Assembly (NCBI GenBank): GCA_037043015.1
Contig: CM073321.1
Location: 15,187,001 to 15,251,000 of the forward strand
DNA: 64,000 bases
Origin: Bryum argenteum
Lineage: Eukaryota; Streptophyta; Bryopsida; Bryales; Bryaceae
Direction of reading: 5' to 3'
Shown: positions 49,540 through 60,419 of the stretch, piece after piece
How positions within the stretch are numbered: the stretch's first letter is position 1
How the letters are laid out: every line of letters starts with the position of its first letter
Program-made: the position numbers and the translations under genes
Notes under the pieces: generated by a model
Seen by the model: the letters and a program-made list of their open reading frames with translations, nothing else
Database searches by the model: none
What the model was told of the DNA's origin: nothing

Positions 49540-50921
49540 GAATGACAAATCATCATACATAGTGTCATTATAGTGAAGATTATGTTGTTTTTTGCAACGG
49601 ATAATGTCTACACTATTATCGCCTTGCTAGGGGCCAATTTTGAGGATAATGAAATCCATATTTTGTTTGCGAATGGATTATCCGAATATCGGACTATATT
49701 ATTATACATTAGGGCAATGGTAAGCTTGGGGTATCACTTTTTGGACACACTAATTAGGTTATTTTTATTGAAAGCCTCCAAAATTTGTCTAATTTAGTCA
49801 TTTTAATCAAGTAAAAAGACCCTAAAATAGAAAATAAAATATCATGCACCTCACTGAAATCAAAGTATATATGCCTATAGATTTTCTTTTAGATTTTTTA
49901 TTTTTTTTGGATCCATTCATAGATGAGGGGAAAAGTGTTGAATTTGGGGATTTGCAGGCATTATAGTGCACAATGAATTAATTTTTTTATTATTAAATGA
50001 ATTATTTTGTATTCTATACAAGAAGATGTAGGTCATATTCAAAAATTATATTAAAATAAAAATGGTTGATATTCCATTTGCTTGATTCTATGGATTTTAG
50101 GTTATTGGGACATGACTTACTTTTTCAACTAAAAAATCAAATAAAATTACTTCAAAATATTTTTTTTAATTTTTAATTTTTTTTCTTGATACATTATAAG
50201 TATTGACAACTAAAACCACATCTAATGAAGTCTTATTGTATTACAGTTTAAAAATGGATATGTTTGTCACACCAGCATAGAGTGCAATTGTTCATGGGAC
50301 AACCTTTTTGGGTACCCCAACCAAACCATCACCCATTAATATACTATGCAATTTGTTATTTCAAGGATTTTATTGCAATGTCTTGTATTTTTACTATGAG
50401 TTCACTTGGTGGTAATAATTTCTTCTGTTTGGCTTTAAGCCTTTTTTCACAGTCTCACACTCTCACCTAACATATAATATGTTCATCAATCCATACAAAA
50501 AAAGGCATATGTAAGAAAAGTCATATTATGCTTGACTTGACTTCGGACAAACCATTAATATCGCAACTACGCAAGGTTGATGTAATGAAGAAGTTCCACA
50601 ATTCATTATATATTCTCAAATGTTGTTCATGAAGATTTGGAAATATTTCTATTGAAGGTAAGAAGTAATAAAATAAAATAACAAACAATGGAGAAGAAGT
50701 CATTCATTAGAATCATTGCAAGGTATATATAAACAAGAATGGAATTGAAGCCGCTACATATAGAAGGCATGTAATACATTTGACTACAAAAAATTTGCCT
50801 ACATCTACATGAGAACTTCAATGAAGAATCTAAAAATCTAATAAAGCCGCAAGTACTAAAAGAAATGCGCATAACTAATTTGCTAATCATACTTGGTGCG
50901 ATAATGATCATTTGGCACCGG
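49540..50921. other. Non-coding between convergent cargo genes
   Basis: A+T-rich 3' flanks of the genes at 48322 and 50922. No supported frame. Confidence 0.6.
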
Positions 50922-52373
50922 TCAATGGAATGATTCCATGAAGCGGTTGACAATGTGGGTCAGCGTATACTTTGCATCAGCGACCATCTCCAAGTATTGG
51001 TCAAAAGCATTTGCCAAGTCTTGATTTGACCACCGGTCAGGCCCCATTGTACTTTGGCAATTCTCGTAGGCCTTCGACATGCTCTTCTTGAGGATGCGTT
51101 GTGCTATTCGTGCCGTAGCAAACTCCTCCGAAGCGCAATCAAGAAGGGGAATAACGTGAATGTCATCACTCCGTTTGTACAAGTACGCCACCCGAAGATC
51201 TACCCAATATCGTGCTTGTAGAGTATCAATTCTCTCTTGGGGTTTTGTGAACGTATACAAGGACCTCATTTTATCATCCATGCTCGTGGTTAGCCCCCAA
51301 TCACATACTCCAATATACACCCGTGATTCATCTTGAGGGAAGTGAAGAAGTATGTTGTCTGGAGACACATCGTTGTGGAGGTAGTTCAACGAGTGGACTT
51401 CACACATGATATGCACTAAAGCCCAAGCAAGCTCTGTTCGTTTTTTGCGAAACCGGACCAACTGCCAAGCTCGAATAAGTTCATCATCAGAATGAGGTGA
51501 GAGTCCGATCTCTCCATGAACATCATCTCTATATCTTGCATCAAGGGCCAACATCGATTGAATCGTGCCGCCATTCCACCAATACGTATAGCCTTGGAAT
51601 TTATTTGCATGAATGGCTATAAAACAAATAACACGTGGATGTTGTATCCTCACAGCAAGCGCCTCATTCTGATGCTCCACCTTGGCCAAGTCTGGTCGTG
51701 TCACAGCATGGATGGGAGTCTTTGCAGCAAATTCCCAAAACTCTTCAATACCCACAACCCCTCTTATGTGAACTTTGGAAATTGTGCCGTATCCTCCTCT
51801 TAGAGTTCTCTTCTCAAGCTCGATGATACGGGCCGTGACAGGAATTACTATCAAATTATTCATGCGACCCAGCTCCATTAACCTTCCTTGTTCCGTGTGC
51901 CACCATCCTATGGAACCAACCCGGTTTTTATTATTGGAATACGGCCTCATCGCTTCTTGAAAAGCCTCCGCCCTCAATACCACATCCCTAAACTCCTCAT
52001 CACCCGCTCGACTGGTTCTCTCATACCTCTTCAATATGTCGACAGCGTTCCAGAGAGCATCAATTAATCTATCCTCCATCCAATCCGTAAAACCACGCTT
52101 ATCGGTCTCCGGTCTCCACACCGGATCTTGGAGCGCTTCCATCATGAATTCCATCATGTCGTCCTTGAATTTGGCCACAGCTTCCTCTTTGTATCTCACG
52201 TATTTGCTGAACAAACGTGGAAGACTGTTAGCCTCATAAAATCGCACGATTACATTCTCCCGAAGAAAGTTCTTGCACTTATTGGATGGGTGCTCCCACT
52301 TCTCAAGATGTCTAAAAGGCCTTGGTCTCCGGCCTCGATTCCCCCCATTGCCCCCAGCTCCATGTTTGGGCAT
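50922..52373 (-). CDS. Divergent protein-kinase-like protein (transposon cargo)
   Basis: An intact 483-residue frame from the ATG at 52373 (MPKHGAGGNGGNRGRRPRPF) to TGA. The frame is open further upstream, but only through G+C-rich repeat and past a TATA box, so I reject the longer start. Residues 1-185 are unrecognised. The kinase-like part: glycine loop RGGYGTISKVHI (192-203), likely Lys218 in FAAKTP, a hinge near YWWNGG, catalytic loop HNDVSPDN (333-340, with Asp335 and Asn340 kept and the usual Lys replaced by Ser) and metal motif DWG (358-360) for DFG. The core Asp, Asn and Asp residues remain, so activity is possible. No transmembrane segment is obvious. It is the rightmost gene of the hAT element and intronless. 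Confidence 0.8.
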   Translation of the reverse strand: MPKHGAGGNGGNRGRRPRPFRHLEKWEHPSNKCKNFLRENVIVRFYEANSLPRLFSKYVRYKEEAVAKFKDDMMEFMMEALQDPVWRPETDKRGFTDWMEDRLIDALWNAVDILKRYERTSRAGDEEFRDVVLRAEAFQEAMRPYSNNKNRVGSIGWWHTEQGRLMELGRMNNLIVIPVTARIIELEKRTLRGGYGTISKVHIRGVVGIEEFWEFAAKTPIHAVTRPDLAKVEHQNEALAVRIQHPRVICFIAIHANKFQGYTYWWNGGTIQSMLALDARYRDDVHGEIGLSPHSDDELIRAWQLVRFRKKRTELAWALVHIMCEVHSLNYLHNDVSPDNILLHFPQDESRVYIGVCDWGLTTSMDDKMRSLYTFTKPQERIDTLQARYWVDLRVAYLYKRSDDIHVIPLLDCASEEFATARIAQRILKKSMSKAYENCQSTMGPDRWSNQDLANAFDQYLEMVADAKYTLTHIVNRFMESFH

Positions 52374-52539
52374 CTTTGTGAAAAAGAAAAGCAAAATCTC
52401 CCCCCTTACAAACGGAAAGACTTCTTTCCTCCCCAGGATAAGGAGCCAGTGGATGAAAATTAAAAAAAATTCCAACCTACAGCCACTCCGCACCTTGAAA
52501 AGGAAGGAAAGAAGTGAGGAGAGTGGAGGACCGGTCGGC

Positions 52540-52550
52540 CTTATATAGGC
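52540..52550 (-). promoter_or_regulatory. TATA box of the kinase-like gene
   Basis: The minus strand reads GCCTATATAAGG, about 170 bp upstream of the ATG at 52373, at the inner edge of the G+C-rich block, followed by CTCCTCACTTC-type pyrimidine-rich leader. Confidence 0.7.
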
Positions 52551-53290
52551 CGCGGTCGCATGGCCGACCGGCGACCTAAATCGGACGGCCAATGGCCGAC
52601 TGGTTCGACCGACGTCGGCCGGCGCCCGACCCGCCCGGCCGTCGGCCATGGCCGACCAGACCGTCGGACGGCCCGGCGCCAGACCAACAACCGATCGGAC
52701 GGCGGCGCCGACCAACCAACCGATCGGCCGACCGACCCGACCGATCCCGGCCCGACCGACCCGACCGATCGCCGGCCCGACCCGACCGATCGCGTGGCCC
52801 GACCCGACCGATCGCGGACCCGACCCGACGCCGGCCGGCCGACCAGCCGATCGCCCGGCCGACCCGACCGATCGCCGGCGGTCGACCCGACCGATCGCCG
52901 GCCGACCCGACCGATCGCGGCCCCGACCCGACCGATCGCGGCGGCCCGACCCGACCAATCGCCGGCCCGACCGACCCGACGGCCGGCCGACCCGACCGTC
53001 GCCGGCGGCCGACCCGACCGATCGCCGGCGGCCGACCCGACCGATCGGCCGACCGTCGGACGGCCGACGGAGACCGCGACCGATCGGACGGCCGACGGAG
53101 ATCATGACGACGGTCGGTCGGTCGGCCGACGCCGACCGGGCCCATCCGACGGCCGATCAAATCGCGACCGATCGGACGGTCGGCGTCGATCAAGCGACCG
53201 TCGATCACCGCCGCGACCGATCCGACGGCGTCGACCGGTCGGTCGGCAAGGCCAATCGGACGGTCCTGGGCCGCCCGATTCAATCCAACG
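52551..53290. repeat. Largest G+C-rich block, GACCCGACCGATCGCCGG units
   Basis: About 740 bp made of 18-23-bp degenerate units around GACCCGACCGATCGCCGGCC. It is subterminal to the right end of the hAT element and upstream of the kinase-like gene. Frames of over 200 codons are open on both strands with Pro/Thr/Arg/Asp-type repeats, an artefact of the composition. Confidence 0.9.
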
Positions 53291-53426
53291 GTAATCACCT
53301 AGACTCACAAATTTATTTGAACGGCTACGATGCGACTTTCAATACGATCTGACGGTTAAAAAATTTACTACATGCATAGTAATTCCGATTTACCCCCCGG
53401 ACGGACGTCCGTCCGACCAAAAAAAC

Positions 53427-53454
53427 CCAAAAGACGTCCGGATTGACATCCCTG
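53427..53454 (-). repeat. hAT terminal inverted repeat, right
   Basis: The minus strand starts CAGGGATGTCAATCCGGACG. It is followed inward by the palindromic GGACGGACGTCCGTCC (53398-53413). Confidence 0.9.
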
Positions 53455-53462
53455 TGTGTCGC
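53455..53462. repeat. 8-bp target-site duplication, right copy
   Basis: TGTGTCGC, identical to 34783-34790. Confidence 0.95.
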
Positions 53463-56400
53463 TTCATCGACCACCACCCTTGAAGTAATCGTCATTATCA
53501 TATTGCCTCTGAAACAATTTCAATGCAACAGCCGCCATTGTAGAGGTCGTTGCTTTCTAATAAATTATAAGGTCCTCACCGTGTTGGTCTTGCCTCACAT
53601 GGCTATGGCCGGGTATTACCATGCATTGCATCCTATCACCACCCTTCATGGCACCAAAGATGTTCACACAGGTGGCTCAAGCCGGGTGCACACCAAGCTT
53701 CCATGCAAGTAATACTACTCCTTAAAGTCAAGAGTCCCTAACGCGTCAATTGAGGTTTTGTCAGCCTCTCATTTACTATATTTAGCTCACATGAAATTAG
53801 AAGGTTTTGCACGTTGAAGAGTTTTTCAAAATTGCTTTAAATAGTCATTTCATGCCTCAAAAGTCCTTATACTCTAGAAAATATTCAAGGTGTGAAAATA
53901 ATATTTGAAATCTACCCAAATGGCAGTAGATGCTCATTTGTTCTCAAATTCTGCCCTAAATCAATTAAAATAAAAAACTTTAAAATTCACTAGAAATCTA
54001 GATTTCAATTTTTTTCAAGTTTTTTTTGGTACTTGTAATTTACTTTTAAGTTTTTAAGGTATGATCTCACTGTTTGGATCTTCAATTCAATTATCCTTCA
54101 CATGCCATTTTTATCATCAAAGAACGGCATTTGTATTTGTAATTCAGAATTCCTCTATGTGAAAATTCAAGCATTTCTTTAGGTTTTATAGGTTGCATGA
54201 GGGTAGAAATTGCATAGGCATGTATCTAACTCACCTAGGAACAAGAATAGGAAGAGCCAAAACTCAAATTTACTCTTGAAATTGGTTTTTTAGGCTCACA
54301 AAATACTTCAAATTTTATTCTTCAATAAGGGAAGAAAACTTTTTAATTCAACTTTGAATGTTATGATCTCACAATTGGTAAGAAATTTGAAGCTAAAATT
54401 TGGTACACATACATGAATGAGTTAGCTAGAAGATCTTACGATAACATATATGTAATTACGTCAAAAGTTGAAAGTTTTCATCTTGCATTGAAAGAAAAAG
54501 GTTAGGAGGAGTTTTGGCAATTTTGGGGCTTTCAACTCTAGGGGTTTAGTCAGATTGTGCTGAATCTGTGGACCATAGTAAGGAACATGGAACTATTGAA
54601 TCAATGTTTTTCAACTATAAATGAGGAGGAATGGAGTGTTCAATTCTAACATTAGAGTGAATAATTCAACTAACATTGTTTAATCTCTACATAGGTCAAT
54701 CTATGTTCAATACAAAATAAATGAAAGGGTCATGAATGTTAATGAAGGTAATTTATGGTTGTCTCAAGCGCACAATCTTGTAGTAGAATTGTTGTAGGTC
54801 ATGTGAATTAAAAATGAAATCACAAAACCATATAGATTGCAAGATCGGTATATATCAGCCATTAAAATAGATTATACTATGTCATTATTTTCACAAGTTT
54901 TGTACAGATGCTTTTGTCAAACTTACGAAAATAGAAATCTCTAACTACAAACTTGTGCACGTTCATTTTATAAACACTTTTGGTTCAAAGAGAAAAATAA
55001 AACTAATTCTAAGCTCAAGTATTGACCTTGTAATGGTAATTCTACAACAAAACTCTAAAATAAGATCCCTTACACAATCTTCATCACATCTTGAATCAAA
55101 TTTAGATTTCTATCACACAACCTAGATCCAAATTGAAATCTAATGGTAGATGAAGGACATATACAACTCCTTAATGACCACATCCTTTTCTTTTTTTTGC
55201 AGTACAAAATTTATTTTGCAAATCAAATGCAAAATTTATTGCGATAAAAAATCTCTCAACAAAAAAGTTGAACATTGGACTATATCTTGGAATCATACTT
55301 GTGTAAGAAAACATCATAAGTTATTTTTTCCCATTTTATTGGTTGGCCTACAATGATAAAAAGTGCCGCATGTTTCAAATCCAAAAAACCATAGTTGCCT
55401 TTACAAAATTACATGCCATAGATTCATACCATGTTGAAGTATTTTTCAATTTTTACCACAAGAACTAGACTTGGTTTGGAATCTTGCAAGAATCGAATTT
55501 AAGCAAAGATATAGAAATATTAGAAATGATAAGAATTGCACAAACTAATTAGAGGACCATTTGTGAACCTTAATATGGTACAATAAGCCCACCTTTTTAT
55601 CGTTAATTTATTCTGAGATGAGTGTTGTGATTATGAAGAATTGAATTTAAAAATCCCCAGTCCGAATTGGTTTACAATAAGACCTTGTACACATAATTAA
55701 CATGCATTACACAAAAATAACTTGAAATAATGAATGGTCAAGTACAACGAGATCGTTTAAATGAATGAATGGTTAGATAAAACAAGAACGTGAGGAAGTG
55801 TCAACAATTTGTATTATTTTAAGGATCACAATCATATGGTGAAAACACCTATTACCAACCATTTAAGAAAATACTATACTTGCTCTAAGAGGCAATTGTT
55901 AGATAATTTTTCTCAAGAGATTGGTAAACATTAGTGAAACATAGAGGAAGTAAAAAATTCAATCGGTTATATTTATAACTTGTAATTTCTATGAACTTCA
56001 GAGTAAATTTTTTGATAATTAGATCCCTATATTTGTGTATAGGTGATTCTAATTTTGAGTTGTCACTTCCCAAAATAAAAAAAGAAAGGCCAACATGTGC
56101 AACTATCCTTATAGAGTGAAAGAGCAAGTTCCTTTAGCCTAAAAAATAAGATGAGAAGTGTAGAAAGCTATAATATTTCAAAGCAAACTTAAAGCATATG
56201 ACAAATCTAGACACTCACCAAGAAAGAAGCATCTAGAGCGAATGTAGGCAAGACAAAGTGTTACACAGAAAAATGAATGCAAGATAAGACACAAGGAAGT
56301 TGCTGAAATGGGATCATACTCTTACTAACGGTGCTTATAAAGCCTCAAGGGGGTATTCATTATTTGAGACAATTTGCAATCTCAATTTAAAGAAGTGGAT

Positions 56401-57825
56401 AAAAATAGTAATTCTGGTGTCAAGTAAAATGAGACTATAATGAAAATGAGACTCCAATCTCCTCAACACAAGAATGTAAGGGCCACTTTATATTAGGGGC
56501 CATTTGGAGTTGGGCCCATTTGGACTTGAAGTGGGCCTTAACTTGAGCTCTACTTTACAAAGTGGGTCATAGAGTGGACTTTGCAATATAAAGTCCTTAG
56601 GCCCACTTGGAAGGCCCAAATTGAAAATTCTAGAGAGAGATATAGATTAGTATGCACCTAACTCCTATGGACTCACTCACAAAAACCTAAAAGGTAGTAA
56701 TTATGAATATGAAGTAAGAATAATATGTACTAAAATTCATAAGGAGGTATGAAATTCACATGTTTTCCTTGTCCTTTTATCTCCCTTGTCCACTCACTTT
56801 CTCATCTATTACATCTTATTATTTTAGGCTTGGCTCGTATACTTATTGGCAAACCTTCTGAAAAATTTATTTGGAAACTTTCGGCTTTGAGGGGCTTTTT
56901 GAGCTCTCTTATTGGCTCATACGCTTTTAAACAAGTGGTGGGTAGGATTGCGGTATCGAAAACATTCTATTATAGAGAAAGATGTATAATTAGATTTGTG
57001 AAGATAAGTATATTTTGTTATTATATATTTATATTCAAATATTTCTTATATAGTTATTTTCAATTTCGAATAATTTATTGTTTCTCGCTGATTGAGATGA
57101 ACAAGCAAATCTTTTTGTCCAATTTGTGTGGGGTTTATTTTGGAAACACAAACCACAGAAACTAATCAGTCATATTCTTTGCACTTTTGGACTTTGAGTA
57201 GTTGCTTTAGAGCATAAAGAGAGAGTTAGTTTGTATATAACACCATTACTTTTATGGAGTTATTCCCTTGGTACGTGGTGATGATACACATGAAACTCAG
57301 TATTTTCTCCATGCGCTCAGCATATGTACAAAGATTTTTTCTTCTCAATTTTTTGTAAAATTTGCTCTAGACTAAAATTAAATAACTAAATTTACAAAAA
57401 AATAATTATAAATAGAGGAAAAAAACTTCAAAATACAAAACAAAAGAGAAATGTGTAGAAAGTGTTGGTTAAATGACTCTTTTATTTTCCATTATTTTTA
57501 CAACAAACCAAAAAACTATATCGTTGAGGCAATAAGAAAAGTACACATAATATGTGTGGGAAAAAACTACTCTGAGTCGTCATCTGAGCTAGGCAATGTG
57601 ACATCACCGTCTTTTTGCACCTTAGCATTATAAAATGTTCGAGCCATATACTCGTAAAATTGGGTTGTTTTGAGTAACATCTTCTTTGTATTCTCTTCCT
57701 TCTCTTTCTTGGTTCGTGATGAATCTTCCAATTCATTGCCACTGCCACCATACTCGTTTCCATCCTCGACAATTTGTTGAATAATTAGAAACTTTAGGTT
57801 TCTACAATGACTGCATTTGCTTTAT
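53463..57825. other. No recognisable gene
   Basis: A+T-rich intergenic DNA right of the hAT insertion. Its first bases should be continuous with 34782 in an empty site. Short frames at 56749-57165 and elsewhere match nothing I know. Confidence 0.5.
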
Positions 57826-59006
57826 TCATGTCTCTGCAATGTGAAACATATCAGCGCTGTGCAATTTACCAAAAATCCCATTGCGTGTCTTCTCCATTTC
57901 TTCTTCACCTAGTTTGGCCCATTGCATGTCAAAGCCATCAATGTGAATGAGGCAAATGTTGTGCAAACATATGCAAGTTGTGACAACATCCGGTACGTGA
58001 TGTAGTGGAAGATCAATGCGTTTTAATAGAATTCGCCATCTTCCTTTCAACATTCCAAATGCTTGTTCTACCGCCATCCTCGTACTTGATTGTATGAATT
58101 TCAATATTGTTTATCTCTAGAGAGTCCACTCTTTGATTCTTTAAATGGAAGAATAAAACGAGGCCACATAGGATATTCTACATCACTTATAAGCTTGTAT
58201 GGCTTGAATTTCCCTTGTATGAATTTTTTGCGTATTTCAGTTCTTTGGAACACTGACCAATCATGATTACTTCCTGCCCAACCAAAGTCAGAGTACCAAA
58301 ACAAGCATGTCGAGTCCACTACACCTTCCAAAAAAGCCGAGGAAAATCGTTTTCGGCAATAATAGGATGCGGGATCTATTTTGGGGGCAATAATTGGTAT
58401 ATGACTACCATCTACTGCACCTATGATATACGGTATACCTCTCACTTCTTCAAATTCAGATGCTATGATTTGAATCCGTTCTTTAGTAAGTCTTGAAAAT
58501 ACTAAAGGTTTTACACGAATCATAATTGCTTCACAACACTTCCTAACAATTATAGATGTGGTTGATTCGGCTAAGCTATACAACTCTCCACACATTCCCA
58601 AAGTGTTTCCAGTCGACAATTGTGATTGAGTTACGGCCACTTGTGTTTCTACGTCTATGCCTAACTCCATAATGCGAGTTCCATCTCTATGTAGCATCGG
58701 ACGCAACACTTCACACAAATACTTGAATGTATCGAGACCCAATCTTGACCTCTCCTTTATCATTTGTGGAGAAAAAGAGGTTGTTTGACCGCTATTAAAG
58801 TGACGTTGCACAAATCCTTTCACCCTCCCATAACGCCACAAACTCCTAGACCTTAGACGTGCATTTCCCTCTACAATTAAAAACAACATCATCATCATAC
58901 TTTGGTTTATGCTTGTAAGGGCCAAGGAAAGAAATGACGACGATATGTATTTTAACGCCAAAACATACACAAGGCACACCAACACTCTCTCACGCCTTGT
59001 AGCCAT
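57826..59006 (-). pseudogene. PIF/Harbinger (DDE_4) transposase, one frameshift
   Basis: From the ATG at 59006 (MATRRERVLV): LWRYGRVKGFVQRHFNSG, then GLDTFKYLCEVLRPML and IIGAVDGSHIPI with the first Asp (about residue 199), then YSDFGWAGSNHDWSVFQRTE with the second. Past 58104 the frame shifts by one base and continues SSTRMAVEQAFGMLKGRWRI with the catalytic Glu, then CICLHNIC, ending in TGA near 57826. Order and spacing match plant Harbinger transposases. The frameshift falls in GATAAACAATATTGAAATTC. Otherwise all three catalytic residues are kept. The partner gene lies upstream on the same strand. Confidence 0.85.
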
Positions 59007-59867
59007 TGTGCTATTACTTATGCAAGAGAGATAGAATATAGGATAACAAAAATCAAACATAGAATATATCAATAGTGCAGTAATAAAATATATGTTTTAT
59101 AAAGAACTTGTATCATACCATTGGTTTTTCCATCTAAAATTACCATTAATTGTACTCTACTCCTCCAGACTAAGATTTTAGTACCTCTACGCTAGAATGC
59201 AAGTAAGACCTTTTCCTATTTTTAATGTAACTTTTACTTATCTATATCTATAATAAAATGTAAACTAGAAATTTCCATTTTCGACAGGCCAATTAGAGAT
59301 TTTGAGAGCCAAAAAGCCGAAATATTTTACTGAAGTTAAGTGACTGTAAGTATTTTGATATTGATATATGTCCATGTCCATGTATATTTTCAAATACCTA
59401 TATACTCAAAATAAGGCCTTTTACATTACTAACTGTGTGGTATCTGAACACTATAATGCTAGAAAGACAATTTTCTATTTCTTAATTGTTAAAGATCCAA
59501 GAAATAAAAAATTACTTACATGAAGGGGTTAAAACTAATATTTTTAGATGTCTTCAAATGATATGAGAGCAAAAATTGCATAGAAATACTCCTAGTTACT
59601 TAGAAAAAAGACTGAAGAGCAATAGCACACAATTTGTACACAGACGTCATTCATTTGGAAACCCAAAATGCAAATAAATAAACTTTTCAACCTCTACAAT
59701 CAATTGATTGTAAAAGACTACACCTTGCAACAAGCATGCAAAGTTTCTTATATCTTCATTGTAGATCCATATCATCAACTAGCCTCAACCCCTAACTACT
59801 AGGAATCATCATCTCAAACTGAAAACCAAATACAAATCTCAATAGTCTCTACAAACAAGGAAAGAGA

Positions 59868-60401
59868 TCACAAAAACATATCGTGAGCTATGAATTCAAA
59901 GTTTGTCATTTTTCTGTCCATCTGATTGTTTAGGATATCAGTGGTGCGGTTGAAGCTTTTCAACAACCCCTCACTTGTCTCCACCATCTTCCCAAAAAGA
60001 ACTAGCGTTTCATCATGGAACTTTGTATTTTCACAAGCCTTATTGGTTGAAGTCACCTTCTTGGTGCTATCTAGTGAGTTCTGCAGATCTATCTCATCCT
60101 CAAAGTCTTCCACAGGCAAGTCCACATCATTAGCTGAAGCACTTACATGTTTCTGGACAGACCCAGTTTGGGAAAACCAAGATTCAAATTGCTAATAATA
60201 CTTGCATTTATGGCGGCTTTCACCAAAAACATTGTTTGCTAGTTTTTCCTTCTTATAGACCTTGAACAAGCTGTTGAACTTTTTTTTTATGGCCACAGTT
60301 GTTTTCGTGAAAGTAGGCATTTGGGAGAGAAGACGAGCATGAAGCTTTTGCCATATGTCAATCACTTCACCAACCAATCGCAAAAACAAGCCGAACATCA
60401 A
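59868..60401 (-). pseudogene. Harbinger Myb/SANT-like partner protein (ORF1), C-terminal part
   Basis: One frame on the minus strand: WQKLHARLLSQMPTFTKTTV, then AIKKKFNSLFKVYKKEKLAN and VFGESRHKCKYY, then a TAG (60192-60194), then QFESWFSQTGSVQKHVSASA and the acidic VDLPVEDFEDEIDLQ, ending HDMFL and TGA. This is the W..I...L....P.FTRT...I..KF...K.YK pattern of the Harbinger DNA-binding protein, which carries the transposase to DNA. CAG to TAG would explain the stop. The N-terminal part before about 60380 is missing or frameshifted. Confidence 0.7.
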
Positions 60402-60419
60402 AACATAATTATCTCCTCA

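Larger units (their letters stand above)
34791..53454. mobile_element. Giant cargo-carrying hAT transposon (18.66 kb)
   Basis: The left end is CAGGGATGTCA and the right end is its reverse complement TGACATCCCTG. After short divergence both ends continue with CCGGACGTC, giving an imperfect inverted repeat of about 25 bp. The 8 bp flanks are identical. Inside are a hAT transposase (35374-38277), a RING-H2 gene (39230-42532), a gene with a shared novel domain (48322-49539) and a kinase-like gene (50922-52373), plus five G+C-rich repeat blocks. Typical plant hAT elements are a few kilobases, so this one is several times larger. The transposase frame has two TAG codons, so this copy may not be autonomous, but intact ends and target duplication argue that it moved as one unit. 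Confidence 0.93.

Noticed and set aside
52374-53105. N-terminal extension of the kinase-like protein
   Set aside because: It runs through the repeat block and across the TATA box; MPKHGAGG at 52373 is the better start.
52560-53352. Long open frames on both strands in the G+C-rich block
   Set aside because: They are Pro/Arg/Asp repeats generated by the short DNA units, overlap on opposite strands and lack any start context or domain.
35374-60194. Genetic code in which TAG and TAA mean Gln
   Set aside because: Several in-frame TAG/TAA sit where Gln fits, and the intact cargo genes end in TGA. But the 1,100-residue RING frame and the 483-residue kinase-like frame hold many Gln codons and not one TAG or TAA, and in-frame TGA also occurs in broken genes. 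Mutation explains the data better.
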